This document shows positions 22,184-34,987 of a stretch of DNA of 64,000 bases, piece by piece. The notes under the pieces are model-generated. The model did not search any database, was not told the DNA's origin, and saw only the letters and a program-made list of their open reading frames with translations. The translations under genes were made by a program, and so were the position numbers. Every line of letters begins with the position of its first letter. Within the stretch, counting starts at the first letter, position 1. The stretch comes from Eutreptiella sp. 'Long Island Sound 2002' (taxonomy: Eukaryota > Euglenozoa > Euglenophyceae > Eutreptiales > Eutreptiaceae). The stretch spans positions 183,978,185 to 184,042,184 of the forward strand of contig OZ038380.1 in the NCBI GenBank assembly GCA_964036045.1. Direction: 5' to 3'.

Positions 22184-25100
22184 GCAGCAAGCAGCAAGCA
22201 GCAAGCAGCAAGCAGCACGCGCGAAATGGGTAAAAAACAGAACTCCGTCGTGGTGCGTCGGATTCGGCTGAAATTTTGGCGGATGATACCTATGGGTGTG
22301 AGGGACAACCACACCAAGTATGAGCCAGAAACTCAACGGTGGCGGCCGGGAACGGGTGTCGCAAGTGGCGGACCTCAGTTTCAAAAACTGCAGTTTAGGG
22401 CCAAAAACAGCCATTTTTGGGCCAAAACGGCCCTAGAACCCATTCAAAACGGCCAAACGAAGGGAAAGGGTGGGTACACTCTATGTGCGGCTTGACTTTC
22501 CCATGTCAACGAGCCCTTTGTAGCCCTCTAACTCCACCATATGTCCCGGCAGCGGCCCAAAAAGGCCCCCAGAAGCTCCAAATTTTGTGCAGATTGGCTG
22601 GCGGCAGCCACAAACCAAGAATAGGCCATATCTTTGGCTACATGGCTCAAAACGCGATTCCGAGGGCACCTAGTCCACCCGCAACCCCCCATGTTTTGTG
22701 GTTTCCACCCCTCAGAATTGCCCAAATGGACGCCTAGACCCCCGTACCTAGGCCAGCCCAAACAAGTGGGTGCCCAAATGGGTCATTAGGGTCCAATAGG
22801 GGCAAAAAGATGACTTTTCTCAAAAATGATCCTAGACCATGTGTGATGCTAAAACAAGTGTTTTTGGACCGTTTTGAGCTTGTGGTGGCCCATTTTGGTC
22901 CTCCGAAAATCCCAAAATGCCTTGAAGATGCGCTATTTTGGGACCAAAAATGGGTCAAAAATGGGTCAAAAACGCATTTTTCCAAAACTCATCCTACACC
23001 ATTTGGGGTGCACAAACGGGTGAAATGAGCCCATTTTGAGCCCATTTTGGGGCATTTTGGCCCCTCACAAGTCCACAAAAGCCTTGGAAGTGGGCCTTGT
23101 GGTGAAGGGGATCACTTGCAAGCTGATTCCACTCCGTCAACGGCCTTCAATGTGTGACTCATTGGTGTCCCTCACCATTCATATCTAATGTTCCTTCCCC
23201 CACCAGCTCGGTCCCAATATTCAGTCTTGATTAGGGTTAGGGTCACCGAGCTGGTGGAACCAGTCTTGGTTTTATAACCCTTTTCAGGGTCTAGGGTGGA
23301 CCTACCGGGTCTAGCAGCAGCAGCAGCAGCAGCAGCAGCAAGCAAGCAGCACGCGCGAAATGGGGAAAAATCACAGCTCCGTTGTGGTGCTTCAGATTTG
23401 GGTGAAATTTTGGTGGATGATACCTATGGGTGTGAAGTACAATCACACAAAGTTTGAGCAAGAAACTCAACGGTGGCGGCCGGGAACGGGTGTCACAAGT
23501 GGCGGACCTCAGTTTCAAAAACTGCAGTTTAGGGCCAAAAACAGCCATTTTTGGGGCAAAACAGCCCTAGAACCCATTCAAAACGGCCAAACGAAGGGAA
23601 AGGGTGGGTACACTGTATGTGCGGCTTGACTTTCCCGTGTCAACGAGCCCTTTGCGGCCCTCTAACTCCACCATATGTCCCGGCAGCGGCCCAAAAAGGC
23701 CCCCAGAAGCCCCAAATTTTGTGCAGATTGGCTGGCGACAGCCACAAACCAAGAACAGGCCATATCTTTGGCTACATGGCTCAAAACGCGATTCCGAGGG
23801 CACCTAGTCCACCCGCAATCCCCCACTTTTTGTGGTTTCCACCCCTCAGAATTGCCCAAATGGACGCCTAGACCCCAATACCTAGGCGCACTAGGCTGCG
23901 GCAAGCTGCAAGCTCAAGCCCAAACAGGTGGGTGCCCAAATGGGTCATTAGGGTCCAATAGGGGCAAAAAGATGACTTTTCTCAAAAATGATCCTAGACC
24001 ATGTGTGACGCTAAAACAAGTGTTTTTGGACTGTTTTGAGCTTGTGGTGGCCCATTTTGGTCCTCCGAAAATCCCAAAATGCCTTGAAAATGGGCTTTTT
24101 TGGGACCAAAAATGGGTCAAAAATGGGTCAAAAACGCATTTTTCCAAAACTCATCCTAGACCATTTGGGGTGGACCAACGGGTGAAATGAGCCCATTTTG
24201 AGCCCATTTTGGGGGCATTTTGGCCCCTCAGAAGTCCAAAAAAGCCTTGAAAGTGGGCCTTGTGGTGAAGGGGATCACTTGCAAGCTGATTCCACTCCGT
24301 CAACGGCCTTCAATGTGTGACTCATTGGTGTCCCTCACCAATCATATCTAATGTTCCCTCCCCCACCAGCTCGGTCCCAATATTCAGTCTTGATTAGGGT
24401 TAGGTTAGTTACCCGAACCCTAACCCTAACCTGCTGCTCCTGACGCTAGGCATATCAGCACTCCATTCCACCGCTTTCCAATACCTGAAAATCAACGGAA
24501 CTAAAAAAGGCGTGCTTGGTGACTGCTTTGCCCGCCAACCGCTGCTTCCTGTCTTTCTTCAGCAGCTGTGATATCAGGGACCGAGCGTTCTGGGACAAAT
24601 AATCGGGATACCTGAGCAAATGTGATCAGGTGTGAAAGTGGGTGAGTGGCAGTGAGAGCGTCAACGATTCACAATCGTGGGTGGGCGTAACTGTGCCCAG
24701 CACAATATTTGGGACGCACACTTGTTGTGGCAGTCCCGCCCTTTGTGCCCTGCTGTGCGCCCTTGGCGGCCCTTTGCTTCAATGAGCGTGAGGCGATGGA
24801 TACGGGGTTCATACGCGAATGTGTTTCCCATACTCCCACAGCGCCTCAGTGCCTGTGCAATTTGCCTTGTGCAATTTCTCCCGCTGAGCTGCATGCCATG
24901 CGCCCCAGTAAGACCAATACCTCTGCAGGTGCACTTCTCGCCCACGGAGGCAGAGAAGTGCTGCGCTGTTGCTGTAGATTTCGTCAATGATACGTACTAT
25001 TGGTGCAGATGCCCCTGCCGTACGCCTGATTCGGGCAATCATCATGCGCGGCACGGGGGGGAATGCTGGACGCCTTTCTGGGCCATGCCCTTTGAAGTGG

Positions 25101-28100
25101 TGCCTTCGGTGCTGTGGTATGCAATTGTGTGGCCCCTGTTTTCGAGGGTTTGACCTGGAGCCCCCCCCCCCTCCCCAGTGGTGCCGAGTGGTTAAAAGGA
25201 GCCCGGGGGGGAGGGGGGGGCTCAATGCAAGGGACGGTTGCTCCTTTGCTTCTTGCCGCAAAATATCCGTTTTGTACCTCATGCTGAGGGCAAGGACTGT
25301 CATGTGCTTTCAACTCCTAAGCTCTAGTGCACGTCACGTGTCGAAGAGGATGGGATTGGTGCTGTCGACAAACCCACCACACGGGGTGTGGCGGATTGCC
25401 TCGGTTGTCCACCGCTCAATGAGCGTGACTGTGGTGTATGGACGTGCAACAGTCTCAAGCGGGGATGATGGTCCCCGGGATGGGGCCGCCAGCGGTGACG
25501 CCGCCCGGCTGCGAGGCTCGTGATGTTGGGTGCTGCCGAGGAGGAGGCCGGTGCCTCACTGGGGGTGGCCTGAACAGGCTGCCATCCGCGGGGGATGGGC
25601 CCCCCTGGTTCGTGGCCCCGCGACGACGGTGTTGGTAGCGTGTTGTCTGGTCGTGCACCGCCAGAGGCGACCTCTGTTCGACAGGCGTTGTTTGGATGGC
25701 TTTTGGACTGGCTCCACCGCGACTGAAGCGGTCTGCCATGCGGAGGGCCTCTCTCTCGGGCCCATTATTGTGCACCACAAACCCCAAACGGCGGTGGTGC
25801 GTGGTGTGGCGGCCATCCCTCAAGGGGCCGATACAACTCCCCACCAGCACCGCGGTGCGGACAGACTAGGGGGCGGCGTGGGCCGGCCAATGACTGCGTG
25901 GCTTGATGGGCGTGGCGGGTCCGGCGGGATCTTGGTCTCTCGTACTCCTGGAGCCGATGTTTTTTCCCCTTTTTTTTCCCTTAACATTGTGCACTTCCCT
26001 CCACAAGTACTCAGACATGGTTTGGGTTGGTGGTCCCCCCGGTGTTGCCATGTTCATGAGCTGCTGGGGTGTGTGGCCGCGGCTGTGCCTGCCACAGGTT
26101 TGCTTACTCCCCTGCCCCCGTGCCCAGCGAACAATACAGTCCTCAGAAAACACAGTCCGAACAGGAGTGTTCGTTGGACAAGGCCTTCGCCAATCAATTC
26201 GGTACCCAATGAATTGGGTCCCAAACAATGACGGTCCGAACGGAAGTGTTCGTGGGCCAAAGCCTTCGTCGGACACGGGGGGTACGTGCACCCTCCCCGG
26301 CCCCTGACATGCGGTGTGCATGGACGGCTCTTGCAGATCTGCGCGGGCATTCATGTCACGGCCACAGGCCTCCGGGTCTGGTGCGCCAGTCCTGTGGACA
26401 CTGGCCGTCGTGTACAGTACGGGCACCGCACACGACGGTAGGGGCTGCGGGCTGTGCTGCGGCAGCGGCCCATGCCGATTGCTGGTATCAGGTCTCAGGC
26501 ACCGCAATGCCAGTGCATTGACTACAGCCTCGATGAGAACCCCGTGTGATGACCTCTTGCCAGGAGGGTTATGGGTCTTGGGCAGGGATGCATCCGAAGG
26601 GGGGGAGGTAGCCCCCCCCCCCCCCCCTCCAGGGCGTCCAGCCTATGCCCAGCCACTGTCTTGTTGACGGCACATGCCAGCTTCAACGGCATTTGTAACC
26701 GACAGTAACCGCTTGGCAACCTCCTCCAGCCGCCTGTCTAACCACTTCTGGGGCCGCCTCTGAGGCCCCTTCCTTTCTAATGAATCGCTGGTCTTGGGTG
26801 TACAGCTGGGGATTAGTCCTCGAGTATTGCTGCCTGGGATCGCAGGCAACAATCCCCCTCAGCGGTGGGGACGTTGCATTGTGGCCATGGCCACCACCGT
26901 GACCAGATCGCTGGTGCTCGGCGGAAGCCCCAATCGCAGCACGGGCACAACCGCAACCGCAACCGCAACCACAACCACACTGCACGGCCACAACCGCAAC
27001 CCGACGGGACCTGACAGAGTTGGTGCAGATTTTGTCGAACAACTGCGGGACGTCCAGATCGTAAAAGGGAAGCTCTCCTGTGAGCAACTGGAACAGCAGG
27101 ACCCCAAAGCACCACCAGTCCACAGTGCAATCGTATGCCTCGTGCCTCAGCACCTGCAGAGGAGGCACAGGCGTAAGCAGGAGCTCAGGCACCGGACAGT
27201 GCAAAAGCAAGGGATGGCGTAGCAGAAGTAGAGATCAAGGAAGAGCAAGCACAGATGGAGGCACAGGCAGAGGTAGAGGCAGAGGCAGAGGCAGAGGCGG
27301 CGGCAGAAGAAAGAGGCAGAGGCAGAGGCAGAGGCAGAGGAAGAGGTAGAGGAATAGGCAGAGGAAGAGGCAGAAGCAGAGGCAGAGGAAGAGGTAGAGG
27401 AATAGGCAGAGGAAGAGGCAGAAGCAGAGGCAGAGGAAGAGGTAGAGGCAGAGGCAGAGGCGGCAGCAGAAGAAAGAGGCAGAGGCAGAGGCAGATGAAG
27501 AGGCAGAGGCAGAGGCAGAGGCAGAGGAAGAGGTAGAGGAATAGGCAGAGGAAGAGGCAGAGGCAGAGGAAGAGGCAGAGGCAGAGGAACATCATGCAGA
27601 TGGCGGACATTGAGGCAGAGGCAGAGGCATCAATTGGCGTATGACCAACCGCATTTGGCGGCTGCACAGACAGTTCATCAGCGCTGCGGGTGTGGGTGGC
27701 AGTGTACCCAGGCAAGACACAGAAGAAAGCAAGAAAGGCCTCTGCCAAGACCCGTGGGTACGGGTAGTGAGGCTATGCGTGTTCGAGTGGTGGCGACGAG
27801 GGTCTTATGGATGTGCAGCGGGGAAGTGGTGGGCGGAGGCAGGCTTACAGGGGAACGGGCAAGAGGATGGTGGTGATGGGGTGTCATGCTGCATGGGCGC
27901 TACCTCAGGGGCCACGTATTGCGGTGTGCCGCAGAAGCTGAGGTGCTGCGTCTCGTAAGTGGCCAGTCCAAAGTCCGTAAGCACCGCATGGCCATCCACA
28001 TTAATGACGACGTTGCTCAGCTTGAGGTCTCGATATGTGATGTTGAGGGAGTGCAGATACCGCAGCGCGAGAGCCACTTCAGCAGAGTAAAACCGGGCTC

Positions 28101-31100
28101 TGGTCTCAGGCAGCATGGTCCACTGCTTGAGCTAAATGCAAAGAGGAGCCGGTAGCCGCGTGAAACGTGCACATTTCTCGAACCACACTGACCACACACC
28201 ACACACACCGTGCAAACCACTCTAATAATGTGCAGCACCCCACCACAGCCCATGTAATGTAACCCCCCCCCCCATTAAAAGCCCCGTCGGGGTTTGTGGG
28301 CCCGGAATTTCCGGGGTCCACAAAGGGCGGGGGGGGGGAGGGTTAAGGGTTTAATACTTGCGGGGGGGGGCGGGGGGATGAGGTATGAGTTGGATTGTCA
28401 AGATACCACGTGTTCTATTGTCTGTATCCCAGAACTGAGCCCACGGCCAAGCGCATGGAGCAAACCACCATCGGGGCATTTTTCAAGCCGAGAGCTTCTG
28501 CCAGCTGCAGCTCCAGCTCTCCCTCTTGCTAGGGGAGTTGCCCTTCAAGTAACTGTGCGTGACCTGGTAAAGCAGCCCCAATCTGGTGCAGTGCATGTTT
28601 TGTGTGTTCAGTTCCAAGGCAAAGGGGTGGTTTTATGATAGGGAATTCCTGGCGTTTGGAGGGGGGTTTTGATGGGTGGAGGTGGTTTTGAGATGGGGGG
28701 GGGGGGTAGTGTGCGGTAGGAAAATAACCTGTAAGATGTATCTTGGAGGCGGAAATTGACAGTCAGGCCTCAGGTTTTGTGGTGTCTCGCATGACTATCA
28801 ATGACAATTGGCAAGCGAACCAACGAGGGTTTGCAGGAAATCGACGGCGGTTTGCGGTTAACCGGCCGTGCGCGGTTGACGTGGCGGTACGCCAGGTCCG
28901 GCGGAGGGACGGGATCAGGGGTCTCAAGGGAGCGGGAAAAAAGGCACATTTTCATGCAAAAAACCATAGAGTACCGTCCACAGACGGTAGATCCACCTTG
29001 CTGGGGGCCACTATGTGTTGGCCGCCCATGCACAGACGATATGTGGCAACCTTGCAACTACTAGTGATACATGGCATAGTCCACGAAGAATATCGACCCT
29101 TGCATTCCACAAACTATATATAGCAACATCCAGTGCACAAACAAAAAATAGAACCCTCCCATGTCCAGTGTGTATGGTGTATGCACGGGACGGTTCTATG
29201 TATTGTGTGTGCGCGAGAGCGTGCGAAAAATATTGTGCGTACCGGGGAAGGTGCTGTACGTCATTTGTGTACACAAGAGGGTGCTACATATGGTTTGTGT
29301 ACTGGAGGGCACTATGTATAATTTTCACACGTCAGGGTGCGATATATCATTTGTACATGAGAGGGGTGTGTGCATCGTTGTGCACAGGAAGGTTTAGTAC
29401 CTGCCCCTTCAAAAACAATACAGAGAGCAGCCTCCTGCATAAAAGTCATAAATCGCATCCTCACGCTGCACAAGCAATATATAGCACCCACCTGTGTACA
29501 CACAATATATAGCACTGCTGTGTGCCAATGACATTTACCACCCATGTAGCTCTCTGTGCACAAACCATCTACAGCACCCACCAGTGTACAAACAATATGT
29601 GGCCCCGTTCTGTGCACAAACAACATACAGCACCCTCCTGTGAACAAATGACAACAGGCAGCCTCCAGTGCACAAACCCATCGATAGCACCCCCTCGTGA
29701 AAAAACGACACATGGCACCGTCCTGAGCGCAAATGCGCAGGAAGCCTGGCTCAGTGGGTCTTGACAGTCGCTGTGACTCCAGCCACATGGCGACATGGTG
29801 GCTGGCCGGCGGCTCGTTAGTTGGGCGAGCGAGGGCTTAGGTGGGGGAAGCGGAAATCTGGTGGTGGACATTGGGTCGCATGGGGCTGACGTCCGCCTAC
29901 GCTGGGCTGATGGGCAAACCACGTGAGGTGACCGTCGGAGTCAGACCGGGGTATTCTTCTGTTTTGGTGCTTGATTCAAGCCGTACTCCAAAGGGGGGGG
30001 GGGGGGGGGCTAGAGATAGGATACTTAATACAAAGGTAGCCCGCCGGGCATGCGGCGGGCGCACGCCGGGCAAACGTTCCCCCAAAGAGGGCTACAACAC
30101 TGCAATTCGGTACAATCCTTTCGGTCCACAGAAGGAGTGCAAAACACTTCTGCACCGTAGCATCACAGCAGCAATGGTGACTTTGCATTTTGTACTCTGC
30201 TGTCGTTCCGACTCAGGGCAACCATTCAACGCCACGGTGTCAAACCAACCCCCAGTCTGTAACTTAATCCTATTCACCCACCATTTTCCCTGCAGTTGCC
30301 CCATTCCCTCCCACTTCCCTGCTATGTTTTCGTCAGTAACCCACCCACTCCATCACTTTTCCTGCCAAATGTGGCTTTTTGGAAGCGCATCATCAAATTC
30401 CCCAAACCCCCCCCCCCCCCCCCACCCGGCACGGGCAACAGCCCGTCTCCAAGACAGCTAACCCTGGAGTAGTCAAACAGGACAAGTCATCCAGGGGCTC
30501 CGTTGACACAACCAAAACACGTTCGGGCCCACAGAGGGTCAGAATGAGCAGTGGCAAGAGGCCAATAGGCGCCGCCAAAGGCAAAAAATCAGATACTGAG
30601 GACTTGCGCCAACCCCCCCCCCCCCCTCCGGGGAGGTATTCTCACTGAGTCCTCCATTCTCCTGCGTTTCCCCTCAACTCAATAGTGTTTTGTTATATTT
30701 CCAGGACCAAGAAATTCTGAGCCCCACCTCCGGGAATATCACAACGGATGTGGACCTGGTACTCCAGAGTACCCCCGCAGTGGAAGTCCATCACAAGGTA
30801 CAGCTTGGTGGCCGATTGGAAGGCCAAATGAAGCTTCACGATGTACGGGTGCTCGATCTCCTTCAAGATGCTGTTCTCTTTCATGATGGTCTCCTGCATC
30901 CGGTTGCGCACGATGAACTCCTGAGACAAGGGCCAACGCGTTTTGTAAGAACCACAAAGACACGGCCGCCTGGGAGGTACAACGGATGTTGCAAAACCGC
31001 TTGTACAATGTGGTCCTGTACCGCCCCCCCCCTTATGGCCAAGCACATCCATAGCCCAGAGCCCGCAGCCCTGAGGCCTTCGGTAGCGCTATGAACAGAG

Positions 31101-34100
31101 CCCCTCGAAGACTAAAACCCAGGCACACCGCACAGACACCCACATCCTGCTGACTTTATATTCTTCGTCACCTTCAGGAGTGTGTGCAGTACAGGGGGAG
31201 AGAGTGTGTGTATGTGTGGGAGGGGGGGGGCGGGGCTTTTTGTAAAGCGGGGGGGGGGGGGGGGCTGGTGGGTGGGTGGGTTCAGCTCCCCCCCCCCCCC
31301 CCCCACCCCTGGGCTGAGTGTTTAGGGACGATAAAGAAAAGTTTTGGTCTAAATCAAATGGCGCCAGAGAAAAACTTTGATCGGCCAAGAGCCCGGAAGA
31401 AAATTTGGCCCAATGTTTTCAAGGAGGGGGGGTGCAGGGGGGTGGGTGGGTGGTGTGGGACCCCCCCCCCCCCCCAGCCTGCCCCCCAGTGGTGCCGAGT
31501 TGTTAAAAGGAGCCCAGGGGGGAGGGGGCGGGTGGAATTGTAACGGGAGGCCGATGTTTTGGCTCACAGCCAAAGCGCACGGAAGCTTGATGGCCCTCGG
31601 GGTTACACCGCCACATCGGCCAGCCGCATGCACATACACCCGCCGCCACGTTGGCCGACCCTCCCCCCGCTGCCGAAATGAAAATTAAAGCAAACCCCCC
31701 CCCCCCTCCCGGGGCATTTACATTGGGCCTCTGCAGGTGCAGCCCTGTCTGCAGGTAGCCTCTTGTGCATAAACCCGCGCAATTCTCATAATCGGGAGGT
31801 CCCTAAGAGGGAAACATACGCACCGCGCGCACCGCGTTGTGCACCGTGCGTGCGTTTCTACCAACCCTTTCCTGCATTTTTCACATTTTTTCAGGGTGGC
31901 AAGGACGCGGTGGCCTAAGGGGTAAGCACACAACAACGGAGGCCTCCACTCCATCCTCCTCACCAATGGTGGTTGTGGCCGCCCACACCCCCTGCCAGGG
32001 GAGGGCCGTAGGAAGAGGAAGAAGAGGATGTAGAACTCTCCGGTACGGCCGCTCGACCGAAGAGCCCAGTGCCCCACAGGGTGCCCAAGCCTGTGGGGCC
32101 GTTTCGAACGTTTCGCGTTTCGCTGTGCTCAATGCACTCGTTTCGCGTTTCGGAGCGTTACTTCTTGGGGTGCCCAAGCCCAGGAAGTAACCGTATCGGT
32201 GCGTTTCGCGTTTCGATGATCACGGTGTCACCTACGAGGAAGCCTCCTCTTCCTCCTCATTAGCAGACGTAAGTGACGAGCCTGAGGATGATGAATCCGA
32301 ATCCGAGTCCGAATCGGAATCGGAATCTGAACCACGACGTCTGGTGGCCTTTGGCTGCCCGAAAATGCCACTTGGGAAGTGGTCCCAAGGGCCGTAGGGC
32401 TCATAGCGCACATTGCGCACGTTGAGAAATTGCTGAATGTGCACAACGGCTAACCTAATCAAGACTAAATATTGGGACCGAGCTGGTGGGGGAGGGAACA
32501 TCAGCTATGACTGGTGAGGGACATCAAGAATGATTCACACATTGATGGCTCTTGACAAAGTGAAATCAGCTTGCAAGTGAACCCCATCACCACAAGGCCT
32601 ACTTTCAAGGCTTTTTGGACTTCTGAGGGGCCAAAATGCCCCAAAATGGGCTCAAAATGGGCTCAAAATGGGCTCATTTCACCCGTTTGTGCACCCCAAA
32701 TGGTCTAGGATGAGTTTTGGAAAAATGCGTTTTTAACCCATTTTTGACCCATTTTTGGTCCCAAAAAAGCCCATTTTCAAGGCATTTTGGGATTTTCGGA
32801 GGACCAAAATGGGCCACCACCACCTCAAAACAGTCCAAAAACACTTGTTTTAGCGTCGCACATGGTCTAGGATCATTTTTGAGAAAAATCATCTTTTTAC
32901 CGCTACTGGACCCTGCTGACCCATTTGGGCACCCACCTGTTTGGGCTTGAGCTTGCAGCTTGCTGCAGCCTAGTGGGCCTAGGTATTGGGGTCTAGGTGT
33001 CCGTTTGGGCAATTCTGAGGGGTGGAAAAGTGGGGGGTTGCGGGTGGAATAGGTGCCCTCGGAATCGCATTTTGAGCCATGTAGCCAAAGATATGGCCTA
33101 TTCTTGGTTTGTGGCTGTTGGCATTTGGAGCTTCTGGGGGCCTTTTTGGGCCGCTGCCGGGACATATGGTGGAGTTAGAGGGCCGCAAAGAGCTCGTTGA
33201 CACAGGGAAGTCAAGCCGCACGTGGAGTGTACCCACCGTTTCCCTTCGTTTGGCCGTTTTGAATGGGTTCCAGGGCTTTTTTGGCCCAAAAATGGCTGTT
33301 TTTGGCCCTAAACTGCAGTTTTTGAAACTGAAGTCTGCCACTTGCTAATCCCGTTCCCGGCCGCCACCGTTGAGTTTCTTGCTCAAACTTTGTGTGATTG
33401 TACTTCACACCCATAGGTATCATCCACCAAAATTTCACCCAAATCTGAAGCACCACGACGGAGTTCTGATTTTTTCCCATTTCGCGCGTGCTGCTTGCTT
33501 GCTGCTTGTTGCTGCTGCTGCTGCTGCTGCTAAACCTGGTAGGTCCACCTAGACACTAAAAAGGGTTATAAAACCAAGACTGGTTCCACCAGCTCGGTGA
33601 CCCTAACCCTAACCAAATGAAAAAAACACTTTCAGGTCTGCACAACGTGAAGAACAAGGAGAGGAACCAGATGGAAAATAAACCTTTCAGATCTGCACAA
33701 GGGGAAGAACAAGGTGACTAACAGTGGACGCACAGACTCGCTACGAAAAACGCGCGTACTTCAGCGGAAAACGTTTTGTGCCTCTGATTTTTCATTTGTT
33801 CTCTATAGAGGGAGGGGCGAGGCACCCGTGGCAATTGTCCGCCATCGCGACAGCCATCGCAACCTAGCTTGGCGCCCTATCCCGCAGCCACGGCACACGG
33901 GCTCACCACAAGGGAGGGGCAAATAGTGGTGAGGTGCAGAAAACAGCACAAGGGGAAAGAAAAGGTTGTACGCGCAAGTGGAAAACGAACGCACCGCGCG
34001 CGCACCGCGTGGTGCACCGCGCGCACCGCGCGTATGTTTCCCACTAAGAGAGGAGGCTGGCGTCCGTCAAACCTGAGGGCGGTTGGGAGGTAACCGATGG

Positions 34101-34927
34101 TGGTTGTGTGGGCTAACCAATGGCGGTTGGGGGGGAACTGACGGCGGTTCGGGGGGAACCGACGTAACCGACGGCGGTTGGGGGGTCCACCGACGGCGGT
34201 TTAACTACAGCGGTCCCCGGGCCTTGAACCAACAGACCAAAGCAGTGGACATCCAGAAGGACCGCCCTGCCACATCCGCAACAGCCAGACCTTTCGCATG
34301 ATCTTCATGGCGTAGATCCGCTCCGTGTCCATGTGCCGCACCTTCATGACCTTGGCGCAGTGCCCGCGGCCGATGCGGGCGAGAAGCTCGAAGTCGTTGA
34401 GGGTGGTCTTCTCCGGCGTGCGCTGGGTGCTCTTGTGCTGGTTGGGGTCCGGGGGCTGGCCCAGGGAAGTGGACGACTGCCCACCGGACCAGCGCGCTTT
34501 CGACCGTCCTGTCGGGGTCCCTGCCGTTGCCCGGCGGAGGTGATCGAACCACCAGGCCTACGAGCGGGGGGCAGGCAGGGGATGGGGTGAGGGCAGGCCA
34601 TTGCTTGAGGACCCCGGGGGTGGGGGGGTGTTTGGGGCCCGGGCCAGCCCCGGCCGACCCCCCCGCCCCACATCAGAACGATGCTCCTCAGGCAAAAGAT
34701 GAAATTTATTAAAGGGGCCGGAAATCTGAGGCTGATTTTAGGTACACAAACTTTTTTTGGGGCCTCTGGAGCCCCCACCCCCCTGGGGGGCTTTTCTCCT
34801 TCAGCAATAGCCTGGGTGAGGGGCACAGATGGGAGAGGGGGGGGGGGGGTGGGGGGCGACGGGAGGCCCAGCGGCTGCAGTGGCACAGAGTGCAGGCGCG
34901 GGACCCAGTGCCCAGAGGAACGCCCCC

Positions 34928-34987
<60 letters not shown>

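Larger units (their letters stand above)
18782..24484 (-). other. Intron 8 of the kinase gene (5.7 kb)
   Basis: The largest intron. It holds a coding-like remnant (19820-20010), a three-copy tandem repeat (20968-21235), two tandem 1.16-kb units (22064-24397) and a telomere-like inverted tract (24393-24431). No second gene is recognised inside it. Confidence 0.75.
28123..30755 (-). other. Intron 5 of the kinase gene (2.6 kb)
   Basis: Between 29130 and 29740 the sequence is built of about 40-bp segments containing TGTGCACAAACAATATATAGCACC and its reverse complement: the first half carries mostly one orientation, the second half the other. The rest holds G/C runs and part of an inverted 215-bp repeat. 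No gene is recognised. Confidence 0.65.
30921..34290 (-). other. Intron 4 of the kinase gene (3.4 kb)
   Basis: Contains G/C-run clusters at 31220-31305 and 31425-31480, a GTGGTGCCGAGTTGTTAAAA repeat copy (31485-31540), a repeat shared with 47375-47560, the GTTTCG-linked acidic remnant, the inverted 1.16-kb unit and GCGCACCGCGCG and CGGTTGG arrays. Confidence 0.7.

Noticed and set aside
24809-25303. Minus-strand 164-codon frame as a gene inside the kinase intron
   Set aside because: Overlaps the GTGGTGCCGAGTGGTTAAAA dispersed repeat and has no family motif.
27185-27748. Leu-rich and Arg/Gly-rich frames over the purine tract
   Set aside because: Products of a hexamer repeat inside a confirmed intron.
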